Below are positions 1 through 11,000 of a stretch of DNA of 64,000 bases, piece by piece (the stretch's first letter is position 1; each line of letters starts with the position of its first letter). The stretch covers positions 186,001 to 250,000 of the forward strand of contig NBIV01000075.1 of NCBI GenBank assembly GCA_003194525.1. The letters are read 5' to 3'. Both the position numbers and the translations under genes were made by a program. The notes beneath the pieces were generated by a model. That model was not told the origin of the DNA. It was given only the letters and a program-made list of their open reading frames with translations, and did no database searches. The DNA is from Gracilariopsis chorda (taxonomy: Eukaryota; Rhodophyta; Florideophyceae; Gracilariales; Gracilariaceae).

Positions 1-1
1 T

Positions 2-1651
2 GTCACAGATGCTAAAGTGGAAGAATTCACCACTCCTCTTGAAGATGTTGTGCAGGAGTGCGTCGATCTCTTTGATGGTATGCCCCATTGGAGCCATCCG
101 TTCACGATGCCCAACGTTATCCCACCGGCCAACAAGGCTGCCATTATTGCCGCTACTCTCACTAATGTGATGGGTCCGAACATCATTGAAGGTGAGTATG
201 CCTGGAATGTCGAGAAGGCTGAGATGGAGTCTGCTGCTATGATGGCCAAGGTCATTGGATGGGATGAGACCGTAGCCGGTGGGATTTATACCTATGGTGG
301 GTCTGGTTGTTATCTCTACGCTCTGAAGTATGCCCTTACGCACGTGTTGGGGTATGACACGCGCTTGAACGGCATCCGCACTGATGGCAAGATATTGGTT
401 TCCCAACAAGGGCATTATGCTAAGATGAACTCCACTGACTGGACTGGACTTGGCATGAATAACATAGTTGACATTGAGACCGATGACGACACCAATGAAA
501 TGGATCTGGAAGATCTTGAGGAGAAGCTCCAGATGTTCCAAGACCAGAAAGTTCCGGTTATTTCAATCATCTGCACAATGGGTACTACAGACGCGTTTGC
601 TGTCGACCCTGTTGATAAAGTTCGGGCGCTTGTGGATAAGTACCCGAACCCTGAAGGATATGGACCTCCATTTATTTACTGTGATGCAGTCATCGGGTGG
701 TCGTGGTTGTTCTTCAATGACTATGACTTTGATGGGAACCCGTTGGGATTTGACGATAAGGTCCTGCCTATGCTTAAGAGCAACAACGAGAAAATGCAAA
801 CTGTCAAGTACGCTGATGCTGTGGGTATCGACTTTCATAAAACTGGATGGGCCACGTACAATTGCAGCTTGTTCTGTATGAAGGACCTGAAGCACTTCAA
901 AAGTTTGATGATGCGTCCTGGTTCCGCATATCTTCAAGAGAGAACCCCTTACAATCCTGGTTTGTACACGTTGGAAGTATCTCGATCGGGATCTTACGCG
1001 TTAGCTGGATGGGCCACCCTGAGGTACTTTGGCAAGTCTGGATTCCAGTCCGTTCTTGGCGGTGTTTTGGAGGTTCAAGATTACTTGCGTTACCTAATTG
1101 ACCAAGAGCCAAACATGGTGTGTGTCAACGAGGAAGATTCCGGCTTCGTGACTTTATTCCGCGTGTACCCAAGTGGAGTTGATGCTGATACCCAGTACGA
1201 GAAAGAAGTGTCTGATGAAGCGTACCTCAATGAACATATCAGTAACAACAACTATCAGAAGCAGGTTGCAGATATTATTTGGGAATGGTTCAGAAGTGGA
1301 AAGCAGATTGACGGCATGTATGGTGCGTACACGAGCTACACATCCGGGTTCCGCACCACCGATTACAACGATGATATCTCTAGCGATGCCGTTATTTACG
1401 CTTTGAAATCATTCCCAATGAACGTCAACATCACCTCTCAGACCATGGATAAGCTCATCAATGTTGTGAAGGTCGCCAACAAGTTGGCTGAATCTGGAAA
1501 GGTTCCCGGACCTCCCGACCACAGTGACTTGATTTGTCCGCCGTATGACCCGGTAGCTGAAGCTTCTGGAACTAGTGGCACGGCTCGCGTCCATGACTTG
1601 GTCTCCGGCATTGTTGGTAGTCGTGCGTTCACGAGGAAGAAGAAGGCCTGA
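2..1651 (+). CDS. Group II PLP-dependent amino-acid decarboxylase, 5' end cut by window edge
   Basis: The reading frame is open from base 2, so the protein is missing its N-terminus; about 549 codons are present and it ends at TGA 1649-1651. It belongs to the pyridoxal-phosphate decarboxylase family (glutamate/aspartate/aromatic amino acid type). Seen motifs, numbered from the GTG at 17: a glycine-rich phosphate-binding segment (YTYGGSGCYLYAL, about 91-103), a ring-stacking histidine in QQGHYAK (about 133), an aspartate in YCDAVIGW (about 223) that would contact the pyridine nitrogen, and the Schiff-base lysine in DFHKTGW (about 275). A basic tail (RKKKA) closes the protein. There is no internal stop or visible intron, so this is probably a working host gene. 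The substrate (glutamate, aspartate or aromatic) cannot be told from sequence alone. A strong palindrome lies 140 bp downstream. Confidence 0.85.
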   Translation, partial: VTDAKVEEFTTPLEDVVQECVDLFDGMPHWSHPFTMPNVIPPANKAAIIAATLTNVMGPNIIEGEYAWNVEKAEMESAAMMAKVIGWDETVAGGIYTYGGSGCYLYALKYALTHVLGYDTRLNGIRTDGKILVSQQGHYAKMNSTDWTGLGMNNIVDIETDDDTNEMDLEDLEEKLQMFQDQKVPVISIICTMGTTDAFAVDPVDKVRALVDKYPNPEGYGPPFIYCDAVIGWSWLFFNDYDFDGNPLGFDDKVLPMLKSNNEKMQTVKYADAVGIDFHKTGWATYNCSLFCMKDLKHFKSLMMRPGSAYLQERTPYNPGLYTLEVSRSGSYALAGWATLRYFGKSGFQSVLGGVLEVQDYLRYLIDQEPNMVCVNEEDSGFVTLFRVYPSGVDADTQYEKEVSDEAYLNEHISNNNYQKQVADIIWEWFRSGKQIDGMYGAYTSYTSGFRTTDYNDDISSDAVIYALKSFPMNVNITSQTMDKLINVVKVANKLAESGKVPGPPDHSDLICPPYDPVAEASGTSGTARVHDLVSGIVGSRAFTRKKKA

Positions 1652-1790
1652 ATGTGTACCATATAGAGGCATTTGAAACATGTTAACCGAAAGATTAAGA
1701 GAGTATATATATGATGAGAGTAGTCCGGAATGGTGATTGGCTGGCCAAAATCTTGTTTTGATTCAGACGGGCAGAAAGCCATCTATTGGG

Positions 1791-1847
1791 GAAGAAAACT
1801 ATTGTGGATATTATTATCAGATAATAATATCCACAATAGTTTTCTTC
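1791..1847. repeat. Perfect inverted repeat, 28-bp arms, 1-nt centre
   Basis: Left arm 1791-1818 starts GAAGAAAACTATTGTGG and its exact reverse complement occupies 1820-1847, with a single A between. The arms are AT-rich and lie 140 bp after the decarboxylase stop codon. As RNA it would form a long hairpin in the 3' region of that transcript; as DNA it is a cruciform candidate. It may be a tiny fold-back element or a 3'-end processing structure; sequence alone does not decide. Confidence 0.9.
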
Positions 1848-1864
1848 TTCTCTCTCTCTTCTCT

Positions 1865-1948
1865 AACCTTTCTAAGGATTTGTGTGACATCGACCTTCGC
1901 ACCTTTAACCTATCTAAGGATTTGTGTGACAACGACCTTCGCACCCCT
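1865..1948. repeat. Two tandem copies of a 42-bp unit
   Basis: The units 1865-1906 and 1907-1948 share nearly all bases, including TAAGGATTTGTGTGACA and CGACCTTCGCACC. They sit immediately after the 28-bp palindrome. No gene is visible from 1949 to 2258, only AT-rich sequence with no sizeable ORF. Confidence 0.85.
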
Positions 1949-2258
1949 TAAAAAATAAGTAAAATGCACAGTTTCTTTTTTTGGCGCAACCTGCACCAGC
2001 ACCCTAAATCATGCTTCAGGTGCATTCTTTGAACCTTTTTGGTGCGCCAACTTTTTGCGCCAATGATAATCAAACCGTTTGGATAACCAAAACGTTTAAT
2101 TTTCAGGTTTGTGAGGGTTCAAGCTCCGGCCCTGCCACTCTTTTCCTGCAGGCAAGATGCAGACGTTACAACTGCAGAAAAAGAGCAGTAGGGCCGAAGG
2201 CCCTTCTTACCCCTGTTATCTGCTAAGAGCTACAATACTTACACGCCTGCGCGGAACA

Positions 2259-3160
2259 AGTGGAAACGGCCTTCGGCCGTGGGCGGCGCTGCGCGCCGCG
2301 TTGGTTTTGTAGCTTTGTGTATTTAGTAGCGTTCGGAGGCTCTCCGAGCACTTTGCTCGCTTGCGCTCGCAATAGCGCTCGTAGAACCACGGCGCGCCGC
2401 GGCGCCGAGAGTATGTGGAGCCGTAGGGGTTTGTGTTTAGGTGCCTAAATTGACTGCAGTGCCATCCAATGATGAAAAAGCACGACACGTTGCTTTTTGT
2501 AACTAGGTGACACTGCAGTCATTATGGGAGTGCCAGCCAGTAAGCAGGAAGCTTTGCTGCTGCTGCTGAATTTTTTAAATGGTAGGGAGGCGTTGCACCA
2601 AATGGGCGTTTTGCATGGGCAAACGGGGGCGTGCAAGACGATTTTGTGGCGCAACGCCTCCATTCAATCAAGACCACCCCCCTCATAGAGCAACAAATAC
2701 TTATAATGGTGAGAAAAGTGGAAACGGCCTTCGGCCGTGGGCGGCGCTGAGCGCCACGTTTTTTTGTAGCTTTGTGTATTTAGTAGCGTTCGGAGGCTCT
2801 CCGAGCACTTTGCTCGCTTGCGCTCGCAATAGCGCTCGTAGAACCACGGGGCGCTGCGGCACTGAGAGTAGGTAAAGTGATAGGGGTTTGTGTTTAGGTG
2901 CCTAAATTGACTGCAGTGCCAGCCAATAATGAGAAAGTGCGACACGTTGCTTTGTGTAACTGGGTGGCACTGCAGTCATTATGGGAGTGCCAGCCAGTAG
3001 GCAGCAAGCTTTGCTGCTGCTGCTGGTGCTGAATTTTTTAAGTCGTAGGGAGGCGTTGCGCCAAATGGCAGTTTTGCAAGCGCGTAGAGGGGCATACAAG
3101 GCGGTTTATTGGCGCACCGCCTCCCGTCAATCAACAAAACCCCCCTCATACATGTGTAAA
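2259..3160. repeat. 458-bp tandem duplication with internal inverted repeats
   Basis: Copy 1 runs 2259-2716 and copy 2 from 2717 to about 3160, both starting AGTGGAAACGGCCTTCGGCC. Each copy contains two nested fold-backs. One is TGACTGCAGTG against CACTGCAGTCA (2451-2461 with 2511-2521; 2908-2918 with 2968-2978). The other is GGAGGCGTTGC against GCAACGCCTCC (2586-2596 with 2651-2661 in copy 1). Copies differ by substitutions and small indels. No credible coding region is seen. It looks like a pair of non-autonomous fold-back or MITE-like elements, or a satellite in its first step; the family is not recognised. Confidence 0.75.
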
Positions 3161-3379
3161 TCATTAAGAGTGGGGTGTTGAGATTCTGCAAGCCTGCGCG
3201 GAATTCTGCGAGGCACTCACAGAATCCCGGCAATTTTGCATGCCCGCGTGTAAACTAAAATTGATACAGAGTTCTGTTGTCGGGGAGTTTACGCAAGCAC
3301 GCACAAGTTGACTATTGAGTATAACGCAGGAAAGCCTCAGCATCTGTCATGCTCTCGGACTCTGGCAGCAGCCACCATG

Positions 3380-4561
3380 TCTGAGCATCGCCAAAAAGAC
3401 CACTTCTTGGTTTCAATTGCAACTAGATCGCTCACATCTACTTGCACGTTACAGGCTGTCGTTCGCAAGCGTAATGTGTACAGAGCCTTTGTCTTCTCCT
3501 CGGACCACGCGTTATTTCAGCTTGCGCAATTCTACATACGCCATCACAATAACCACAACAATCATTTCCATCATCGCAATCATCTATCTCTCACTGACAT
3601 TACATTTAAATTCAATTCACTTAGCGAATTAGATTGTCTAACCCATTTTTGTTTTTGTAAAGACGATCTTACTAAGCTTATTCGTTTTATGGCTTCGCCC
3701 TCTTTCAAAACTTCAACTATCCATAATCGCTATGCCTGCACATCGTTTCGAGCCACTTGCGTCGTTCTTCGTCGATTTGCTACTCCAACACGTTGAATAG
3801 ACGTAAAAGAGCTCTTTCGCAAGCACGGGTCACAGCTTTCCAACATCTTTTGGGAAAAGATAGAGCTATTGCTCGATAGGAGAAAGCCTTTGCTCAGCAG
3901 CCCCATCAACGCCAAAGTTTTCAGTGAAAGAATTCCTTTGTACGCGGAAGCGATAAATAGAATGTCCAATAAGTTGCTGAACTTTGTCGGTTTTATAGAC
4001 AGGACGGCGCTTGGCGTAGCACGGCCAAAGGGTAACCATGCGCAGCGTGTAGTCTACAAAGGACATAAGCGCAAGCATGCGCTTACGTACCCAGCCATGA
4101 ATACCCCCGATGGAACTATCATGCACCTACATGGCCCACTCGAAGGGCGTAAATACGACTGGACATTATACATTCGCTCCAGACTGGACGACGTATTGCC
4201 ACAAGTGCTGCAGCATGGAGACGTATCGTACTGTACATACGGTGACTCAGGTTATAACGCAAAGTGGTTTATGGTGGTGCCCTTTCAAGGTGCAACTCTA
4301 TCACCAGCACAGAAAGCTTTCCACAGCGCTATGTCAAGCGTGCCTATCAGCATAGAGTGGGTCTTCAAAGAGCTCAAAATGCACTTTGCTACAGTGGACT
4401 TCAAGCCAAAGACGAAGGAATTCGATTCACATATCGGTATTTTATACACAGCATCGATGCTGTTGTCGAACTTCCGCAACTGTTGCTATCCGAACCCGAT
4501 ATCGAAGTACTTCGGTGTGCCCCCTCCCTTTTTTGAGGAGTATGGATCGCATAAAGAATAG
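3380..4561 (+). pseudogene. PIF/Harbinger transposase with one in-frame stop (Harbinger 1)
   Basis: One frame encodes a DDE_Tnp_4-type transposase. The N-terminal helical part (around 3610-3795) has the usual FCFCKDDLTKLIRF-like block. The catalytic part has aspartates in VGFID (about 3990) and YGDSGY (about 4242) and a glutamate in SIEWVFKELK (about 4353). The frame is the same before and after a TGA at 3794-3796, at a place where the family usually has an aromatic residue, so a single nonsense change is the main visible defect. ATG 3380 is the likely start; the frame is open slightly further upstream. Its companion ORF lies convergently at 4722-4884, the layout also seen at 45.7-47.9 kb. 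Confidence 0.8.
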
Positions 4562-4721
4562 CTCGCGGAGAGTCCTGAGGAGCGAGGAAAAAGTTGGCGT
4601 GACGAAGGGACCAAGGGCATGAAGCGAGCAGACTCTTTCGCTCTTCGCGAGGAGACACTAGCGCGATTTTGATGGTTAAGGATTCCATTCTTTATGTCAA
4701 TGGAGAGCAAAAAGGCTACTT

Positions 4722-4884
4722 TTACTTATGCTTAGACAGTAGCTCCAGTAGCGCTTCATGCTTCTCCAACTCGAGTTTACTATGCTTGAGACACTCTTCG
4801 CGTGGCTCCTCTAGCTCTAAGCGCCGCTATTCCCTACGCTCCTCGCGCTCCTTCTCGCGCTGGATACGGTCGGCAATCGCGCGT
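4722..4884 (-). pseudogene. 3' fragment of Harbinger 1 second ORF (Myb/SANT-type protein), cut by E1
   Basis: Read on the minus strand, 4884 down to 4722 encodes a charged helical tail (REKEREERRE, then after one TAG, RRLELEEPREE and EKHEALLELLSKHK) ending at TAA. Coiled-coil tails of this kind end the Myb-like DNA-binding protein that accompanies Harbinger transposases. Position and orientation (convergent with the transposase) fit. The fragment stops exactly where the E1 LTR begins at 4885, so E1 probably inserted into this ORF; the N-terminal Myb part is not found on the far side of E1. Confidence 0.55.
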
Positions 4885-5789
4885 TGAAGTGCAATCCTCA
4901 AGGAGGAAGACTCAGCGATGCCCTGTGGACTTGGTGCTTTTTTTGCCGCTTTCGCGTGTTTATGATTACTACCGCTATTAGCGGGTGTCTCAGCCCTCAG
5001 CGGATCCGCGCTGTGCGCCAGGTGCACACCTGTGCATTCGCCGTGTGCCGCCTAAGGCGTGAGTGGACCACGTGTGACACAGATAGTCAAGAGGAGGTTG
5101 GCACCACGGTGTGGACATTTGGTTAACTTATATTTATTATTCATTATTTATCTACGCTACAGTAAGGAGGTTACTACACTATATAGTGGCTCGGCGACCT
5201 CGCCCTGACACTGAGTAAACTTCCCCAGCCAGGGTTCTTGGCTCTAGGTCTTTTCCGCTTTCGCGAGTCTTCTACACTCCTCGGAGGTAAAGCCGCGTTA
5301 CTAACGGTAGACCTATCCACCCTGCGTCACTAGGAGTATCACCGCCTTGGGCACTTGTCACTTAATTCACCACCGCCGTGTTCTCGCCCCTGTATAGGGT
5401 TCCTTTGTACCTTTTTTCGTGGTCCCGTTGGCCCACACCCCCGTCGCCCCCAATCGGGCATCCCCCGTATTTCCCTTACCCCACTCTCGTGGTTCCTACC
5501 CCTTTGTGTGGTTGCTCGTCACCGCTGACGCGTGTCTCTCGTGCCGGTATCCCGTGACGTCTTCCCCCACTTACGTGGACTCGTACTACTTGGAAGGGCT
5601 GTTTTCCCATTCGTGGTGATCCTAATCCTACCGTTTCAACTCTCCCCGCTTGGCGTGAGGGTGAGCCTCGGCTTTACAACCGGACTTCGTCGTGCTCATC
5701 CGGAGAGGCTCCGTTCGCTGTGTTACCCTCCAGAGGGGAAGATTCCGAACGTCTTCGTGTGTTGTCCCGCTTGCGGGTATTGCACTACA
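4885..5789 (+). repeat. 5' LTR of E1
   Basis: The start (TGAAGTGCAATCCTCAAGG) matches the E2 LTR start (TGAAGTGCAACGCCCTCAGG), and later blocks align in order up to a CACTACA end just before the shared primer-binding site. Alignment with the E2 LTR is patchy and E1 is about 80 bp longer. Short C-arm/G-arm hairpins are frequent, for example CCGCTATTAGCGG (4972-4984) and CCCGCTTGCGGG (around 5767). Confidence 0.75.
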
Positions 5790-5792
5790 AAG

Positions 5793-5812
5793 TGGTCTCC
5801 CGACCTAGAATC
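5793..5812 (+). other. Primer-binding site of E1
   Basis: TGGTCTCCCGACCTAGAATC lies 3 nt after the inferred LTR end and is identical to the site in E2. It is the complement of a tRNA 3' end that would finish GGGAGACCA and shows T-loop-like bases further in. The tRNA cannot be named from this window. Confidence 0.75.
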
Positions 5813-5904
5813 GGAAACGGTTAGGTTTTGTATTACCGCTCCTCGGAGATTCACTGTCCAAACCTTTGGTTTCTTACCACTTCGTGGGATTTTTTGGTCT
5901 ACAC

Positions 5905-8019
5905 ATGTCTCGGCGACCATCCTCCGCCGAGCCCGTTGTCACGCGGAGTCGTTCCGTCAGTGACGTGGAACAGGCAGAGATCTCGAAGGTCCCCGCTGGC
6001 CACCCTCGACGTGCCACTTTGAAATGCAAGTCGAATGGCCAACACTCGTCGAGAGCCCAGAAACCCCCGCCTAAGGCGTTGAAGGACGCTCCCAACTCTG
6101 GTGTCGACCCGGCTTCTGCCGATGTAGCTGCACCCCGGAGGGGAGAACCCGATACCGACGCCCCCCCTAGTGTCCAAGCGCAGCTTGATGAGGTGCGTGA
6201 AGCACACAATACCCTCGTGGAGGAGTTTGAAGTCCTGCGTGTCAGGTTTGATAGCTCTTCTATGAAGGATTTGGCTGAGGACATTCGCCTTTTAAGGGCG
6301 GATGTCAACACTGTGTTGGAATGTTTTGGTGGTCCTGCCAAATATGTTGAGAATGTGGAAACCCGATTTGATCGTGTCAGTGCCCGTCTGAGGACGTTGG
6401 AGCAAACTATCTTGATGGATGACAACGTCAAGGGTGAGGCCGCTGCTGTCTCGCAAAAAGCGAAGCGCGAGAAGAAAGATTCTACCCGCCGCACTCGTAA
6501 GAAGCAACCCAAGCACGATCCCGACTCGTTGGATTCCTCCCTGTCTTCACAGGATTCTCACCATTCAGATGGTTCGGTGTCGTCGGATTCTTCGTCGGAC
6601 GATGATCGTCGCCGACGCCCGTCCCATTCTAAACGGTCTTCTTCCACCCAAGGTGTGATTCGCCCCCGGAGGAAGGGGAGGAAACACTTAGGATTGAGGG
6701 AACTCAAATGTACTAATCCCCTCTACAAGAGGTTGGTATCGTACCGATATTATCGGCTTGAGGACTCCTCATTGGATCGTACACCCCGTGGTACGGGTAA
6801 GGTGAAGGACTGCATAAAGCGTATGCAGGTTTCCCTTCGTAACCAGTCCTTTTCTGGAGAGGATCCCATATTGGTGTTAGACTTCCTCGGAAGGTTCGTT
6901 TCCGAAGCGGACATACTTGGTATGAACGAAGGACAGGCGTTTATTGCCCTACCGTATTTTCTACGTGGACTCGCCGAGGATCAATACAACTCTGTAAGAG
7001 GTTCTTCCCGAGCCTCCGAAGGAGGTGTAACGTGCTGGCCGGAAGCGGTTCAGTACCTCTTGCGATCCTACGCGACGAACAACGCTATTCAGGCGGCTAT
7101 TCTCGCTCTACGCGATACCTGCCAGAAATCTGGAGAGACGGAAACCGAATTCTCGGTACGCCTTAATAAGGCTTTCCACAGGTGTGGCAATGTTTACTCC
7201 TCTGGAGAGCGCTGCAACATGTACATCGATGGATTGGATCCGGCAATCCGTACGCTGGTGGCCCGATATCGGGAGGATCATCGTAACACCACCTACCTGG
7301 AGCTGATTCAACACGCGCAAGCGGAAGGTGATGCACTTCGAGCTCGTATCCCCGCATCGAAGTCTCGTCCCGCCAAGGCGTTGATGATGGAAGCCAGTTC
7401 ACCATCTTTCTCGCTAGCAGCAAGTGGAAGCCCTTCAAGGGACTAAGATAACGTGTACCTCGCTCAGGCCGGTGCTCAGTCTATTCCGACAACGGAACTG
7501 CCGTCCACGACGGATGCGTCCTACGACACAGCTCAGGAGAATTCCCTGCTGTATGTTGACGGACCCCGTGTTCACGGACCTCGCATTCCCTATGCGAATG
7601 GTGCCCTCCGGCAGAGTCGTCCCGGATGGAGGGATACCCGCCCAGTGGTGAGACACACGGATGCTCGTTCCGGTCAGCCGCCCCCACGCTCTGGAGTCAT
7701 ATGCCACATATGTTACGAACACGGTCACATTTCACCGGACTGCATCCTCACTTTGAGAGAAGTAACCCGAGTGATCAGTAACTATGAAGCCCTTACTCCA
7801 GCGGAGAAGCAGACCGTTCCGATTGCATCGTACTTACGAGCGAAGACGGACTTCCCCCGGAATATCCCGGATACGAACCCGCGACACACGTTGCTTTCCC
7901 CTGCTGAGCAGGTCACTAACCCCCATCTTGTTCGACAAGACACCCCCGCTAGCGCTCCACTGCTAGTGGTTCAGGATTCTGAGACCCCGCCTCAGGCGGA
8001 ACGGGCTCAGGAAAACTGA
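5905..8019 (+). pseudogene. E1 gag with one internal stop
   Basis: The frame starts at ATG 5905 and runs to TGA 8017-8019, broken only by TAA 7444-7446, where the E2 copy has a sense codon. The N-terminal half is a low-complexity charged region, then a coiled-coil-like stretch (about 6180-6420) and a Ser/Asp-rich linker. The retrotransposon gag core follows (about 6690-7350, with MYIDGLDPAIR near its end). A zinc knuckle CHICYEHGHISPDC, spacing C-x2-C-x4-H-x4-C, lies at about 7700-7742. Gag forms the virus-like particle and the knuckle binds element RNA. The ATG was chosen because E2 starts with the same MSR-type N-terminus. Confidence 0.85.
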
Positions 8020-8044
8020 TTTTGGGAGTCTCCCCTACGGGAGA
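8010..8044 (+). promoter_or_regulatory. Candidate -1 frameshift signal at the E1 gag/pol junction
   Basis: GGAAAAC (8010-8016) directly precedes the gag stop. Twelve nucleotides later comes the stem-loop TCTCCC-CTAC-GGGAGA (8029-8044). Pol is in the -1 frame and that frame is open through the heptamer. E2 has the same heptamer, the same 12-nt spacing and the same stem with another loop. The heptamer is not a classic X XXY YYZ site, so function is inference. Confidence 0.45.
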
Positions 8045-11000
8045 GGCGCCCTCAGAGTTGAGGTCGAAGGCGCCCGAGGCGTCACTGCCTCGCTCCCCGG
8101 TCAAAATCCTTACTAGGAAACAGGCCGTCTCAGACGTGAACTCTGAACACTTTAGTGTTCTGCGTCGACCGTGGAAACGTGTTCGAAACAACCGGTTCCC
8201 GGACAGAGTTTTGGTAATGGCCAAGACAAACTACAAGGTATATGCTGACCTTGGCCTTTCCACCCAGTTTATGGTGCGAGTTCTCACTGTTTTGGACACA
8301 GGTGCAGGCCCGAACTTCATCGTTGAGTCGCTCCTGCCACCGTCGTTGCAGTCTCAGATCCGCCATGGCGTGATACCGAATGTCGCGGATGCAAATGATA
8401 ACCCGTTATCAACGGTTGGGACAATCGACCTGGTCGTGCGCCTTGGCTCCTTTCTTGTGAAACTCAACTTTATTGTTTGTCGGAAACTTGCCGCCCCTTT
8501 GATCTTGGGATGCGACTTCTGTGACAGATTCGTCGATGCCATCAGGCCCCGTCTAAGACGTGTGGAAATGGAAGACGGCTCCTCCGTTTCGATCGTACGT
8601 CGTCCTCTACGACGTGCCTCGAAGAAACACGTTCCATTACCTGCTGCGCAGGAACCCCCACCGGCTTCCCGGGACTCTACAAAGCTCCTCGTTGCCGCGT
8701 CTGTCCAACTTCCACCGGAACCCCAAGTTTGGGTACGAGTCACGTCCCGTCAACACGGTTTACGAGTAATTCAACCCCTTTCATCCTTATATGATAGGTA
8801 TCAACTCGCCGTGGCGAATGGAGTAGCTCAAATTGAGCCCGATAAACCGTTCAACGTGCTGGTCGCCAATCTAGGCTCTACGCCCCAGTCACTGGTGAAA
8901 ACCCAAGTCATTGGTTCGGTAATGCCCCACCCCACCGCGATGGTTCCCACGAGAATGAACGCCGCCGATGTCCTCGGTCTCGTTCACTCTAAGAAGGGGG
9001 AGGACACTGCCGTCAAAATGCCCAAATGCTCGGATGCTAAGCCGGTTCCAACCAGTTACGACCGGATTGATCCCGTGAAAGAACTCGAGGAACTTGACCT
9101 CGGTCATGTGCCGGAATCGCACCGTGAACGTCTCCGTGAGATGCTACGGAATTTCACCACGATGTGGGATGGCTCCCTAGGGGAGATTACTACAACGGAG
9201 CACCGGATTGACTTGCTACCTGATACCAGGCCGATCGCTCAGCACCCCTATAGGGCAGGCCCTAAAGCTCGAGAAGAGGAAGAATTCCAAGTGGAAAAGA
9301 TGCTCCGAGCTGGAGTAATAGAACCGGCTCAGTCGCCGTGGGCATCCCCAGTGGTACTGGCTCCGAAACTGGGTGGATTCTGGCGCTTTTTCATCGACTA
9401 CCGTCGCCTGAACGCCGTAACCATCAAGGATGTGTACCCGATCCCACGAATGGATGAGTATATCGATTCACTCGGAAATGCTACCGTTTTCACGGCCCTA
9501 GACGCCAATTGGGGATACTGGCAGGTGCCCGTCAGGGAACAGGACCGCGACAAGACTGCTTTTGTCTGTCACTCCGGACTCTACCGTTTCAAACGGATTC
9601 CTTTCGGTTTGACCAATGCTCCCGCTACTTTCCAGCGTGCTATCGACATACTACTGGCTCGCTTCAAATGGCGTACATGCCTCGTCTACCTGGACGATAT
9701 CATAGTATTCTCAGATAATCTGGATGACCACCTCACACACGTGAAAGATATCATGACCACGCTACGTGAGGCTGGAGTTACTCTCAAGTTGAGGAAATGT
9801 GAGTTCTTTACAGATACAGTGAAGTATCTGGGCCCCATAATCCGCCCTGGGCGTGTGATGATCGAGGAAGCTCGAGTTAAGTCGCTCCGTCAAGCGAAGG
9901 AACCCGCCACTCAAACGGAACTGCGCTCCTTTCTAGGATTAGTCAACGTCTATCGACGGTTTATCCCGAATTGTGCAGATATCTCAGCACCCTTGAACGC
10001 GCTCTTGCGGAAAGGCCAACCACCGAAATTGGAACCCTTTACGTCCGTCGAGACGAAGGCGTTTAACTCCCTCAAGGAGGCTGTTACATCAGCACCGATA
10101 TTATCGTTACCGAAACCCGGACTACCGTTTACCGTAGACACGGATGCTAGTGACTACCAAGTAGGTTGCGCTCTCTTTCAGACAACTCCCGAAGGAGAAT
10201 GAACCCCTATTGGGTACTGGTCACGCTCACTGAATGTTCACGAGCGGAATTACTCCGTCTCGGAGAAATAGTGTCTTGCAGTTGTGTAGGCACTCTCCAC
10301 TCTCCGCCCCTATCTTATGGGTGTGCACTTCACTGTTTACACGGATCAATCGTCATTACGATGGCTCATGACAGTCTCTGAACCGTCAGGCCGCTTAATG
10401 CGTTGTAGGCTCCGCCTTGCGGAATTCGACTTCGAGGTGATCTACAAAAAGGGCACAAAGAACGCTCAGGCGGACGCGCTGTCGCGTTTATCCACGGATG
10501 GTGAAACTCTACCCGCTGGGGACGAGGACATTTCTTGCTTCGTCGTCGACAGTCGAGAACCGGAGAACCCGGACCGTGAACCCGATAACAAGGATGAAGA
10601 ACCGGAATCGGATGATGAACTGGACGCACTACTCGTCTCGGACGATGCTCAGAAACCCCCACCGGGTAATTTCGTGCCAATACCCCCGGAGGAGATGGTC
10701 AGAGAACAACAAGGTGATCTCTTCTGTACTCAGATTCGCGCCCGACTTAATGGCGGTGCGCAACTCCCTTTCGAGGTGAATGATGTTGGATACCTCGTCA
10801 AGACGGTTCAAACAACCCCACAGGTAGTGGTACCGCATACTCTACAATCTAGAGTGTTGCACTTGTCGCACTATGCGAAACTTGGTGGACACGCCGGTGG
10901 ACGGAAACTTTACCTCACGTTGCGACGGAGTTACTATTGGCCAGCCATGGCTGTGGACTGCTACGCGACTGTGTGGTCATGCACGGAGTGTGCCAAAAAC

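Noticed and set aside
2259..3160. Possible CRISPR-like or regularly spaced repeat array
   Set aside because: Only two long copies joined head to tail with no spacers; the context is eukaryotic.
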